Assembly (NCBI GenBank): GCA_014843695.1 | Contig: CM026393.1 | Span: forward strand, 9,201,536 to 9,265,535 | Source: Archivesica marissinica | Lineage: Eukaryota; Mollusca; Bivalvia; Venerida; Vesicomyidae | Reading direction: 5' to 3' | Length of the DNA: 64,000 nucleotides | Translations under genes and position numbers: made by a program | Notes under the pieces: generated by a model | Told to the model about the DNA's origin: nothing | The model's database searches: none | What the model saw: the letters and a program-made list of their open reading frames with translations, nothing else | Shown here: positions 34,250 through 44,880 of the stretch, one piece after another | How positions within the stretch are numbered: the first letter of the stretch is position 1 | How the letters are laid out: each line of letters starts with the position of its first letter

Positions 34250-37200
34250 GCGGGGATGTAGACATGTTGCACGTCAAAAACCGCAAAGAAGTTAATGTCA
34301 AATATCTAGTGAGCGTCTCACGACAGGTTATTTGAGATATCCACGCCAAAGGTATTTGGCTGAGGTGACCACCTAAAGTAGGATTCCATGGAGTTACTAT
34401 TGACTGGGAATAGGATGTTTCCTTCTGGTAACTTGACATTTGGAGGGGTTAAATTTCATGTCCCACCCCCAATTCTCACTCTGCTAACCTCTTAATTTCG
34501 TTTTGTGTGACCGACTCATTTGCTGATGTCAGTCATATAGAATGCCGTATCATCTGCAAAGATACGGACTTTGGATATGATGTTTTGTGGAAGGTTGTTT
34601 ATATAGGCTAGGAAAAGCAGGGGTCCAAGTACGGATCCCTGTGGGACTCCAGAAGACACATGAATGGCTTCTGAACTAATACCATTAAGGATAACTGACG
34701 GGAGTCTAATATCTTGTAAAACTCTTAACACCTTAATGTTTGACCTCTGACTCCAGCCATGCATGTTTAGTATGGTTTACTCGTGGTTGACCTTACTGAA
34801 GTCTAATATGATGATATATACTTGATTCTTATTTTAGACAGACCAAGTCATTGACTAACATTACTAATTGGGCCATGCATGACCGTTTTTCTCTAAAGTC
34901 ATGTTGCAAATGGTTAGTGAAGTGTGTTATTATGGAAGAGGGAACTATATGTTCTAAAACCTTACATAGAACACATATCAGTCTATTACTGCCGAGTTTG
35001 GAGTCTATTTTCCAACTCCACTGACAAATCAGTTTGCAATACATCACTGGGAATGCCATCAATACCACATACTTTTGCCTTCTTACAATTATCCACTGCA
35101 TTTTTAGCTTCGCAAATAGTTATTGTTCGCTAAAAACCGAAGTACCAGAACTACTATTACCAATATTATCAGCTACATACATACAGTATCAGAACTAACA
35201 TGGTTGAATAATGCACGCACATCTATTTTCCATTTATGTAGAACCATTTGTTAAAATTACTTTCATCGGAATTTGTTTATTTTTAGAGAAACAAATTCCT
35301 ATTTTCCCGAATGCTTTCCAAAAATGTGTTTGGTCTATATAGCATTCGGTTAGCAATTGATTTTGCAGAGAATAATATGTATATAGTAAGTTTTAGCGTT
35401 TTCTTATTAATACTCTAATTAACTCTTTCAACATCACAAACAGTAGACCATAGGTCAGACAACCATGCCTTACCCGGTCTTCAACTTCTATTGCTTACAC
35501 CAGGATATTTAGTTTTGTATGGCAGAGACAAATACATATTTACACAACTCATTGTAAGCAACAACTATATGGTTTTGGGTTCTTATACCTTGCTCTAATC
35601 TATTAATAACAACATTTACTTCATGAATAATCCCTTCGTCACTTACGAATGACTGTGTAGCATTTCTAACATCAAATGTATATTAAGAAGAATTGCAACA
35701 GTCGTCATCCTTATTATGATAAACAGTCGTTACTGCACTAATATCAATATTCCGGGTGAGCATAGAATGATCAGGCATGCTAGTTGGTGTAAGTACACTT
35801 AGCTGACGAGAGTTACAAATTACGTCAGATGTCCTATTCACAGTAAAGTCAAACATTTTTGATAAATCGTCATGACTTATAAAGAAGTACAATGATTTGT
35901 ATAAACAATATCACATATATTTCTGTTAAAGGTATGTCAGTTGTGTGGCGTCTGTGGTCCAGTGGTAGAGCATCGGATTTGGAATTGAACGGTCCCGGGT
36001 TCGATACTCGGAAATACCACGTATGTAGTGTCATTGAGCAAGGCACCTCACACACATTGCTTAGTACTGGTTAATCGCTTAGGTCGGCTAAGCCTGCCCA
36101 GGACAAATGTTTAGGTCACCGAGAGGGGTTTGACATTAATGGAACATACATGAAATCAATTACACTTCTGCCAGGTACACTATCTACTCCATTGATGTAC
36201 TCTTCAAGTTCGCCACATCTGCTATTGATGATACCAGAAATACAAATCATACCTCTATTCTGGTTTAGATTGTGTCTGTCATAAGATTATCATAGAAACG
36301 ATTAACATCTAAGTATCTTGAAGAATTCTCGGATGGCAGATAATAAACACAAGGTAAATGAACACAATTATCACCTATATGAGATGTCGAGAAAATGTAA
36401 ATCAAATTCATTATATCTATTATCCTTAATGAGGAAACAAACAGCACCTGCGAAAGTTTTATCAAGTCTCTTCAACGGCTAAAATGTCACAGTTGCTGTC
36501 TAAAACACAACATTTTCTTTAAAATGGAGTTATCAGAATCGGCATTAGAATTCCATTCACGGATATTCCAAAGCCCAAGTTTCAATTATCTTCGTCGGTT
36601 GTAGCTATTGTTTCTGCGTTGTTCCTCACTTTGGTTGTAATTACCGTACAAGATCTTTCCTGTGTGATAACGTGATTGACTAAACCTGTCTACTAATATC
36701 CTTTCATTTCAATTCCGTTAGAATCGTGCGGAAATTGGTGTTCATAAGCATGTCTATCTGAGATAGATCATGGTTGAAAGAGACCTTTTTATACTATCGG
36801 CTACCTTTCAATTTCGCTTTTTGTGACATGACTTAGCTTGTCTTCGTGATTATGAAACTTTCCGATGTGTTGTTCCACGGAGGGGCTGGAATCCGTACAT
36901 CCGCTTCGGTAACTACAATGGAACGTTGTTTGTTGGGAGACACATACAGTGTACGTATTGACGTTTTCCTAACGAGATGTTTCTCGTTAATGTTTCTTCA
37001 CAGTTGATTCCAACTCCAACTCCGTTTCACCCGATGCAGAACTCGTTGTGATCTCATCACCGACTCCACGAAAGCCTCTGCGTCGTTACCGTTGTTAATT
37101 ATCTGGTTCGACAGTTTAGGAATCGCTAATGAAACTGTTCCGAAACTACCAGTATACTACGTCCAATGGAGTTTCTGATCGCGATAATCGTACTATAATA
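34250..37200 (-). pseudogene. Degenerate CR1-like LINE ORF2 (EN and RT), interrupted by a SINE
   Basis: Non-LTR retrotransposon relic read right to left in several frames. Endonuclease start near 36480-36570 (SNCDILAVEET); mid-EN at about 36300-36400 (CVYYLPSENSSRYLDVNRFY); EN end at about 35740-35800 (PTSMPDHSML); RT fingers at about 34850-35000 (VLEHIV, QHDFREKRSC); RT palm at 34530-34700 (SSGVPQGSVLGPLLFLAYIN and the catalytic FADDTAFY); thumb at 34370-34480 (MKFNPSKCQV). Multiple frameshifts and stops show it is dead. A family-D SINE (35935-36150) has jumped into it. The 3' end is cut at the CCAT microsatellite. Upstream 36600-37200 is weakly consistent with more of the LINE. Confidence 0.85.
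35935..36150 (+). mobile_element. tRNA-derived SINE, family D
   Basis: The head GTCTGTGGTCCAGTGGTAGA contains an A box and GGGTTCGATACTC a B box (35998-36008). The body has GCCTGCCCAGGACAAATG and ends GACATTAATGGAACATACAT. A 3' fragment of the same family lies in reverse at 50735-50815. It is inserted in the LINE relic. Confidence 0.75.
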
Positions 37201-37619
37201 GTTCAATAACACGGCATAATAAACCTGTGTAATATACGTACATACACTCGTACAATACGGATTAGCATGTGGCTACCGATCGAGCGTTATGGGATGTGAT
37301 ACGTGTACAAACGCGATTACTGATCCAGAAACCCAATATGATTAAATGTCAATACTGTTACCATAAATAATGTCACAGGTAGTAAAACTGTAAAAATAAA
37401 TCACCGTTTTCGCGATCGATTCACTCAAAACTCCACACAACATTCTAATTAACATTTCAAGAATGCCTACTAGGAGTCACTAGTCCAAAATCAGCCAGAA
37501 CAAAAGTCCTCTCCGTAAAAGGTAAACAACTTCCGCTATCACAACCGGAAGTATGTTTCAAAGATAAAACAAAGTAAGAGTTGCTAATTCTCTTATTACA
37601 ATATAATTAAAATTAATGG

Positions 37620-37960
37620 GTTTCTAAACGCTGAAATGAAAAAAGGGCACTCTGATGGGTTTCTGATTATGTCCGAACCAAAGGTAACCGTCAACATTAT
37701 CATCTATTAAATGTGTTTTTGCAAGAGCTAAAATGTCCAAATTACACTCTAAAATACATGACGATCTTAAATTAAAATTGTCAGAATCTGGATTGATATT
37801 AAAAGTCGGACATTCCAAAACTCGGCTTTGTATTAATGGCGATTGTTTCTGAAGCCTCCGCGTCATTCTCCACCATTCCCTCTGATGCAATGCCTTTTTT
37901 TTTTTATTTTTTTTTTTTTTTACACTATTTATTTTACAACGATTGCGAAGCAAGTTTTAA
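37620..37960 (-). pseudogene. Second LINE fragment: start of endonuclease domain
   Basis: The minus frame contains LECNLDILALAKTHLIDDNV and GYLWFGHNQ, the first part of a LINE apurinic-type endonuclease (the N and ETH-type catalytic motifs, the latter reading KTH here). It resembles the 36480-36600 start and so is a separate copy. A T-rich run at 37888-37921 precedes it. Confidence 0.7.
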
Positions 37961-38092
37961 CAACTTATATTAATCACTCTCGTTGGCTCGGATGAAAGCG
38001 TATATGTGGTCATTCATGTGGGAGGAAACCGGAGTACCCGGAGAAAACCCACCTGTCCGATCTGGCGACCATCGTACCATCTCACATACTTC
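37926..38092 (-). mobile_element. SINE-C copy (3' part)
   Basis: Body with GGTGGGTTTTCTCCGGGTAC and the ATAAATAGTGTAAAAA-like end on the minus strand. The tRNA head is missing. It abuts the LINE EN fragment. Confidence 0.65.
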
Positions 38093-38520
38093 CCTGCAAT
38101 GCCTTGCCCGTTCCCATCCACCTCGGTTACTACAAGGACTATCACCACTCTCCATGTGATCGTCACGTACATGATTAGGCGATCTTCGATTGTCATTGTT
38201 ATGTGAATGAGACCTATCACTTTGCTGGTGTCGCCAACGAGCACAACACGAGAACATTCCACGGTGAGATCACGCTGTTTCATGGCACTTAATATTGTGC
38301 TAAACTTAGTGGTCATGAATATGTTAGCATAAGACTGGCCATGGTGAATACAAACATCTATGTAATGGCAACTTTTACCAAGGTTTAACTTGTTAGCCTT
38401 TATGTGTCACTAAACAAGACACAATTGTTTTAATTGATAACATATTGAGTAGTAATGTTGGATTTATTTTTGAGACATTGTGCTTAAGCCTGGCATATCA
38501 ACTTCATTTTTGTTAATGTG
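38093..38520. other. Spacer without recognised gene
   Basis: Overlapping 95-100 aa minus-strand frames exist but match nothing I recognise and overlap SINE sequence. No repeat seen. Confidence 0.4.
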
Positions 38521-38808
38521 TGTGTTTTTCGTTTATTTATCGTCGCTACCGGTTGCCGGTTGAACGACGCCTCCTGAAGAGAATAGTCATTTTGGATGTT
38601 TGGAGGATAGTGCAATGATACAGACAGATACCCATTCCAGAGTATCTTCTGGTTCATTTACGTGCACGGTGTACAGCACCGACACGAGACCTCGGTTTAA
38701 CGTCCCATCCGAAAGACTGTTAATTTTATTAGGGTCAGACGGGGGATCGAACCTGCGATCCCTGTATTACCAGTCCAGCGTGTTACCACTGGGCTACAGA
38801 TCCGTCTG
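38521..38808 (-). mobile_element. SINE-A, near full length
   Basis: Reverse copy with an intact GGTTCGATCCC B box and the anticodon-arm-like hairpin at about 38760-38780. Core CCTCGGTTTAACGTCCCATC. It diverges from the 14913 copy by scattered substitutions. Confidence 0.9.
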
Positions 38809-39003
38809 TTAATTATGCCCGAGTGCCCCTTTATATAATTAGCTTCCTGTAAACTGTTAGCAAGTAGATAGAAGTGTATCCACTAATGATTATGAAATAA
38901 TTCATCTGGATGGATGTATGCTTCTAATATTACATGGACTGATTTGTGACAAGTAAAGATGGCATGTTCAGAAATGTCTGAATCAGGTGTGTGTGTGTGT
39001 ATG

Positions 39004-39018
39004 CGTGCGTGCGTGCGA

Positions 39019-39083
<65 letters not shown>
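39004..39083. repeat. (GTGC)n microsatellite
   Basis: About 20 copies of GTGC preceded by a short GT run. Confidence 0.97.
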
Positions 39084-39084
<1 letters not shown>

Positions 39085-39096
39085 TAGAGAAACACC

Positions 39097-39396
39097 ATGC
39101 CGTCTGAACCGACGGAAGGTTGTAATGACACTACATCTTCACCCGTAAACACAAGTATTATTTACACTACATCTATCACACACAGTCAGTCATCTGCATA
39201 TTACTTAATTACTAACAGTGCAACCTCATCTGACAGTCTTATAATTGATAATATTGAACTAGGAACCGCAAGGACAATGTCAGCATCAGTTTCCTGTGTA
39301 CGTATTTGTATACAGTGTAATATCCGCCCCAATGGCCCCGTCCCAGTAATGGATAATAGTCACCCCCTCGTGCTGGCAATACAACCAGACATGTAA
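39097..39396 (+). CDS. Unrecognised 99-aa open frame
   Basis: An ATG-initiated non-repetitive frame rich in Ser/Thr with an N-terminal MPSEPTEGCNDTTSSPVNTS and a short Cys cluster (VSCVRICIQC). No signal peptide or known domain seen. Its stop is at the edge of the 31-bp array. It lies just 5' of a stretch (39766-39960) that resembles part of a LINE ORF1-type or similar protein, so it may be a fragment of the same transposon. It could equally be chance. Confidence 0.25.
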   Translation: MPSEPTEGCNDTTSSPVNTSIIYTTSITHSQSSAYYLITNSATSSDSLIIDNIELGTARTMSASVSCVRICIQCNIRPNGPVPVMDNSHPLVLAIQPDM

Positions 39397-39400
39397 CGCC

Positions 39401-39745
39401 GGAGTCGAGGGTTAGGCAAGGGGGTCCTAGCAGAGTCGAGGGATAGGCAAGGGGGTCCTAGCAGAGTCGAGGGTTGGGCAAGGGGGTCCTAGCAGAGTCG
39501 AGGGTTAGGCAAGGGGGTCCTAGCAGAGTCGAGGGTTAGGCAAGGGGGTCCTAGCAGAGTCGAGGGTTAGGCAAGGGGGTCCTAGCGGAGTCGACGGTTA
39601 GGCAAGGGGGTCCTAGCAGAGTCGAGGGTTAGGCAAGGGGGTCCTAGCAGAGTCGAGGGTTAGGCAAGGGGTCCTAGCAGAGTCGAGGGTTAGGCAAGGG
39701 GATCTTAGCAGGGTCGAGGGTTATGCAAGGGGGATCCTAGCAGAT
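39401..39745. repeat. 31-bp G-rich minisatellite with TTAGG core
   Basis: About 11 units of AGAGTCGAGGGTTAGGCAAG then GGGGTCCTAGC. Each unit has three G-tracts (GAGGG, TTAGG, AAGGGGG), giving a G-quadruplex-prone strand. Confidence 0.95.
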
Positions 39746-39765
39746 TCCTGGTCGTGCGACTTAAG

Positions 39766-39960
39766 AAGATATCAACCTTTTGTATAAATAATATTGATAA
39801 AGATGTGGCAGCTGGTAACTTGTATCCATTTTTGAAAGAGAAGGATATCCCACTTACAAACACATGTCTCTTTACAATACTAACAGTCTAAGTGCACGTT
39901 GAATTTGATGATGTTGTATCATATGATGAATTTTGGGCGAGGTCGGCGGAGAAATTTGAA
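39766..39960 (+). pseudogene. Possible degenerate LINE-associated ORF fragment
   Basis: A plus frame with one stop reads INNIDKDVAAGNLYPFLKEK and VSYDEFWARSAEKF. The pattern is reminiscent of the small domain (ending FWP..) of some invertebrate retrotransposon-encoded proteins. The recognition is weak. Confidence 0.3.
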
Positions 39961-40009
39961 CAATGATCCTCATTATGAAATCAACCGACTATTTAAAGAT
40001 AGGAGTCAC

Positions 40010-40205
40010 ATTTACCTGTTTCCAAGATAGAGGGAAAATAGAGTTATAGAGAAATAAGTTAATCTAATTCGCTAAGGGACCACCGGGTTCCTCTGAGCCC
40101 TCCTTGATTAGACGTGGACTGACTTTGTCTGGACCACTTGCTTTGGACGGATCTACTAACGATATAGCTTCTTTCACGTCCGTAGTAGAAATTAATATTT
40201 CGAAT
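40010..40205 (-). pseudogene. LINE reverse-transcriptase fragment (fingers)
   Basis: The minus frame gives EAISLVDPSKASGPDKVSPR then LIKEG, and after a frame change SWKQVNVTPIFK. KASGPD..SPRLIKE and WK.ANVTPIFK are signature motifs at the start of CR1/Jockey-type RT domains. It is truncated on both sides. Confidence 0.75.
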
Positions 40206-40482
40206 AGAGAACGTATTAGGTGATTGCGTATTGTTGGATAGGTCGGTTGACATCATGGACAGTTGTTCTGCTCTGCCAGCGTCTGTCGATGTCTCTGTGT
40301 CCTTATACATTGGCGTTTAACAATAAAGCATTTCATATTTGATGTATACAGGGTCAGCACGAATAATGTTGTGTTTTCCTAATACATGTATTTATATATT
40401 ATATAATAGCATTGATGTAACTAATTTATGTGTAAGATGTTCATTGTATGTAATGTTTCGTAATATTTTGCAAGTGTTTATT

Positions 40483-40513
<31 letters not shown>

Positions 40514-41691
40514 AGTTTATTGCGTAGAACATAAATAAGATGCTTAGAGCAAATACAATAGTTACACATTGTAGTGGATACACAAACAACAACAACAACA
40601 ATAGTTTATTGCGTAGAACATAAATAAGATGCTTAGAGCAAATACAATAGTTACACAGTGTAGTGGATACAATAGTTACACAGTGTAGTGGATACAATGG
40701 TTACACAGTGTAGTGGATACACAAACAACAACAACAACAATAGTTTATTGCGTAGAACATAAATAAGATGCTTAGAGCAAATACAATAGTTACACAGTGT
40801 AGTGGATACAATAGTTACACAGTGTAGTGGATACAATGGTTACACAGTGTAGTGGATACAATAGTTACACAGTGTAGTGGATACAATAGTTACACCGTGT
40901 AGTGGATACAATAGTTACACATTGTAGTGAATACAATGGTTACACAGTGTAGTGGATACAATAGTTACACAGTGTAGTGGATACAATGGTTACACAGTGT
41001 AGTGGATACAATAGTTACACAGTGTAGTGAACACAATAGTTACACAGTGTAGTGGATACAATAGTTACACAGTGTAGTGGATACAATAGTTACACAGTGT
41101 AGTGGATACAATAGTTACACAGTGTAGTGGATACAATAGTTACACCGTGTAGTGGATACAATAGTTACAGAGTATAGTGAACACAATAGTTACACAGTGT
41201 AGTGGATACAATAGTTACACAGTGTAGTGGATACAATAGTTACACAGTGTAGTGAATACAATAGTTACACAGTGTAGTGGATACAATAGTTACACAGTGT
41301 AGTGGATACAATAGTTACACAGTGTAGTGGATACAATAGTTACACAGTGTAGTGGATACAATAGTTACACAGTGTAGTGGATACAATAGTTACACAGTGT
41401 AGTGGATACAATAGTTACACAGTGTAGTGGATACAATAGTTACACAGTGTAGTGGATACAATAGTTACACAGTGTAGTGGATACAATAGTTACACAGTGT
41501 AGTGGATACAATAGTTACACAGTGTAGTGGATACAATAGTTACACAGTGTAGTGGATACAATAGTTACACAGTGTAGTGGATACAATAGTTACACAGTGT
41601 AGTGGATACAATAGTTACACAGTGTAGTGGATACAATAGTTACACAGTGTAGTGGATACAATAGTTACACAGTGTAGTGGATACACAAACA
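40483..41691. repeat. 25-bp minisatellite made from a LINE 3' terminus
   Basis: Unit AATAGTTACACAGTGTAGTG then GATAC, about 40 copies. The left end has three successive (CAA)n runs (40483, 40585, 40726), each followed by TAGTTTATTGCGTAGAACAT and AAATAAGATGCTTAGAGC. Read on the minus strand this is a LINE 3' UTR end: an AATAAA-containing GCAATAAACTATTG, then (TTG)n. LINE ORF2 sequence lies immediately upstream on that strand (41870-42150), so the array sits within the element's 3' UTR. Confidence 0.9.
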
Positions 41692-42160
41692 TAATTACCG
41701 AGAAGTCTCTTTAATAAAATCTTGTGAAAATATATCAGGTTCGAATTACAAGGATCTGCATAAATATGGTTACGGTGAATTATTTGTATTAATATAATTA
41801 TTTAAATATTAGAATGTATTAATGTCTAGTCCTACTGATTAATACATAATATATGAACATAGAAGTATTAAGAATACATCGGTTTAAATGTTCCGACATG
41901 ATCTATTCAAGCTTATTAATGTTGGGCAAATTGTTATAATATGGTTTAAGATACTTGGTATGTAGGTCCCTATATTTTGGACATACTAATAGGAAATTAT
42001 ATTCGTTTTCTAAGAGATTCATGCTACAATTCGGACAGTGTCTTCTCGTTTAATATTATTATATCTGCCGGTTTCTATTGCAAGATCGTGCAACACATTT
42101 CTAAAGTGTGTTATTGGAGTATCTGTAATCAATTGCAGTTCTTAATCCATTTTTTTGTTG
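41692..42160 (-). pseudogene. LINE ORF2 C-terminal relic and 3' UTR
   Basis: The minus frame contains RRHCPNCSMNLLENEYNFLL then VCPKYRDLHTKYL, the CCHC-like C-terminal region typical of CR1-type ORF2 (C..C...E.E.HFL..CP.Y). Stops lie upstream. It continues into the 25-bp array and the (TTG)n tail to the left. Confidence 0.8.
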
Positions 42161-42309
42161 GTATGGTTAGTTGTTTATTTTTTTGGTTCTAAATTCTTGT
42201 TATCTATATTTTGCTAATTGTCTTCTTAATTTTCCTTTTATATTAATAATCATCAATTTTAGTATTTGCACAACTCATATATTCAGTCACTTTGTTTGTT
42301 ACGATCTAG

Positions 42310-42513
42310 TATTTTGGGGAGGGCCGTAACTAATGTTATTAAAACTTGTGGCCCAAACCCATTTGCTTCAACATTTATTGACAATTCTTGCGCTCAACAA
42401 TGACGTAAATGTAATAAACTATGCATACTTATACAAGTGTGTTCATTTCTTTTGTTCTGTACATTGTATATATAGAATGAATGCAATAAAATATGATTAA
42501 ACTCAACTGAACT
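42310..42513 (+). mobile_element. CR1-like LINE 3' UTR end (plus strand)
   Basis: GGGAGGGCCGTAACTAATG, GTGGCCCAAACCCATTTG, CAACAATGACGTAAATG and a final GCAATAAAATATGATTAAAC with ACTCAACTGAACT-type short repeats form a typical non-LTR 3' end. It is adjacent to the oppositely oriented relic at 41692-42160. Confidence 0.65.
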
Positions 42514-42685
42514 AAAGTGTGTCAGTGCTATTCGACATTTATTGAAATTGAAACTATATTTATATATGCAATACAAGCTCAGTCTAGTTGAGTTATTAAT
42601 ATTTGAATACAATGTCTATTTGTATATATCTAATATTTTTTATTTTATTGGAGAAATATATACTAAGATGTTGTAGTGATAGTGT
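42395..42685. repeat. Duplicated segment E (also 59830-60108)
   Basis: The LINE 3' end and a further 170 bp beyond its tail (GTGTGTCAGTGCTATTCGAC, CTCAGTCTAGTTGAGTTATT, GAGAAATATATACTAA) are shared with 59830-60108 at about 90% by eye. Duplication, not independent insertion, is therefore likely unless the two parts form one composite repeat. Confidence 0.75.
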
Positions 42686-42689
42686 CGCA

Positions 42690-43880
42690 AACTCTCCTTT
42701 TTCTTCTCGTAATAATATGTCTCGGTTGCTACGGCTCTTACCAGGGTCTATCCTATTGTAGACTCGCTGGAGTTGTCTAGGGGGTTTCTTCGTTATTATA
42801 TGTATTAATGATAACTCAACACAGTATTACATTTCTTCTATATAATATCTTGTTTATATTGGCATCAGAAATATCCATATATATATAATCAGTGATCTAT
42901 ATATATATATACATCGTATCATTAAAAGCTTATTTAACAATCCATTTGTGTGAGCCGAATATGCGCTTACACAGTATATTTAACATCCAATCTTTCTAAT
43001 CCGTCATTACTCAATATCACTATAATCTAATCACTGTTTCTGATTAGATTAACTTTTAATCAACTTCGATATGGTTCGCCGAAACTCTATGTTTCTACTG
43101 TGGCTGAACAATTTAATTATTCGACAAATCTTTATAAGTTATATTTCTTATAATGTCAATAATATCTAAGTATCATAAATACAGTTTATATGTTCTATAT
43201 ACTAGATTGAGATCACGACCTTTCTCGCTCCTGGAGTTAGGCTCTAGTGTGTCTGATCTATGTTAATAAAATCCATTTCTTATATACATAATTGAATCAG
43301 TGTATATATGATATAACAATTCCTAAAACATCTGTTATTCTTAAACATCTGTTATGTTATCTAATATTACACCATCAAACCAGTTCGGTGCCTTTGTATT
43401 ACATAACTGGACACCTGCAACCACGGCCTTGATAAACTGAGATTAGGCCTAACATCTTAAGTCATTTCCCGCGCGAAGCGAGATTGATAATTTTAGGCGC
43501 GAAAATAATAGCAGACGATTATGCATAAAACAAATATATATATATTACATGGTAAACATTTGGCCATATATAGAAACAGTTTAATGTATTTATATAATAC
43601 ATTACTATTTATATATAACAATAATAAATATTTCGTGCAAATTGGGGTTTTGCACAATCCTCCCTACCCGGGGAGAAGTTTGACATCGCCCGCTATCGGC
43701 CGATTTACAAATCTTCATTCCTTTGAATATACAGTAGAAAACAATCATAATATCAATACATCATATGTCCTAAAATAGCATTTCTTTCGCTAGGTACCAA
43801 CATTCTAATCATAGAGGCAATAACTATTTACTGAACAACTGAAATAATACCAAGTACATTTACTAAGTCAAACATCACAG
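42690..43880. other. AT-rich region; possible gypsy 3' LTR start
   Basis: No gene seen. On the minus strand, about 200 nt after the gypsy stop codon, a purine-rich GGGTAGGGAGGAT precedes TGTGCAAAACCCC (from 43656). This could be a polypurine tract and the start of a 3' LTR. The LTR end is not identified. Confidence 0.3.
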
Positions 43881-44879
43881 TCATTGAACTCTACTGAGAA
43901 AGTCTGCTAGAACATTTTGAGTCCCTTTGATATGTTTAATGGTCAGATTAAATTCTGAGAGACACAGTGCCCATCTTAAGAGGCGTTGATTGGACGTTTT
44001 CGACCTACTTAACCATACAAGGGGATTATGATCTGAATTAATTATTGTTTTGCTTGTGCTTACATATATGCGAAAATGTTCGATACCGGCCACTATAGCT
44101 AATAATTCCTTCTCTATTGTAGAGTAGTTTTTCTCTCGTGGAATAAGTTTTCGGGAATAAAATGCTACTGGGTGTGGTACTTGGTCAACGGTCTGAGTCA
44201 GTACAGCCGAAATTCCCAAATCGGAAGCATCAGTATAGAGTTCGAACTCTTGGTTAAAGTCAGGGGCCTTCAGTATGGGTTTATTGGTTAAAGCTTTCTT
44301 TAAGGATTCGAAAGCAAGTTGATGTTTATCGCTCCACTGAGTTATGATGTTCCCTGATCGCTTGCCCTTTAATAAGTCAGTCAGGGGAGCGGCGATCTCA
44401 GCGAACTGGGGAATGAATTTCCTGTAAAATCCTACTGATCCCAGATATCCTCGTAATTGTTTCTTGGTCTGTGGGGGAGAGATATTACTAATACACTCAA
44501 CCTTGCTGGAAATTGGTTTGATTTTTCCCGACCCTAATTCATGTCCCAAGTACTTGACTGTTCCAGACCCAATTTTACACTTCTTCGGATTCAAAGTAAC
44601 ACCACTATCCTCTAGTCTATGAAATGTCCAATCCAAGTGATTTATGTGCTGTGACCATAAATTGGATCGAACAGCAATATCATCCAGATATGCGTCGGCA
44701 AATCTATCACGGATGGGTTCTGTCGGGGATTGAGCGATTATCTCGTTTATGGCCCTCTGGAAGGTAACTCCACCGTTTTTTAAACCAAATGGGAGAGTTA
44801 ATGGTTCAAACAAGCCCCAGGGGGTTATGAACGCTGCAATTTCACTAGCTCGAGGGGTTAGCGGAATCTGCCAGTAACC
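43881..44879 (-). CDS. Ty3/gypsy-type pol fragment: reverse transcriptase and RNase H (5' end in gap)
   Basis: A 332-codon uninterrupted frame entering from the N gap and ending at a stop after LADFLSRVQ. In order: RT motif GYWQIPLTPRASEIAAF and PFGLKNGGVTFQR; the catalytic YLDD (FADAYLDDIAV); the PKKCKIG..YLGH thumb; GFYRKFIPQFAEIAAPLTDL connection; RNase H with TDASDLG, IEKELLAIV and NSDHNPL, supplying the D-E-D residues. It makes cDNA of an LTR retrotransposon in virus-like particles. No integrase follows. Either the element is truncated or it belongs to a group in which integrase precedes RT; the latter is possible because a putative polypurine tract lies only 200 nt on. The intact frame suggests recent activity. 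Gag, protease and the N-terminus of RT would lie in the gap. Confidence 0.92.
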   Translation of the reverse strand, partial: GYWQIPLTPRASEIAAFITPWGLFEPLTLPFGLKNGGVTFQRAINEIIAQSPTEPIRDRFADAYLDDIAVRSNLWSQHINHLDWTFHRLEDSGVTLNPKKCKIGSGTVKYLGHELGSGKIKPISSKVECISNISPPQTKKQLRGYLGSVGFYRKFIPQFAEIAAPLTDLLKGKRSGNIITQWSDKHQLAFESLKKALTNKPILKAPDFNQEFELYTDASDLGISAVLTQTVDQVPHPVAFYSRKLIPREKNYSTIEKELLAIVAGIEHFRIYVSTSKTIINSDHNPLVWLSRSKTSNQRLLRWALCLSEFNLTIKHIKGTQNVLADFLSRVQ

Positions 44880-44880
44880 T

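Noticed and set aside
33711..34295. Ile-His-Pro-Ser and Met-Asp-Gly-Trp repeat proteins
   Set aside because: Translation of a CCAT microsatellite on the two strands.
35947..36014. tRNA gene on the plus strand
   Set aside because: A and B boxes are present, but the anticodon arm does not fold well and a SINE body follows; it is inserted in a LINE.
39401..39745. Interstitial telomere
   Set aside because: The unit contains TTAGG once per 31 bp, not tandem TTAGGG; retained only as a G-rich array of interest.
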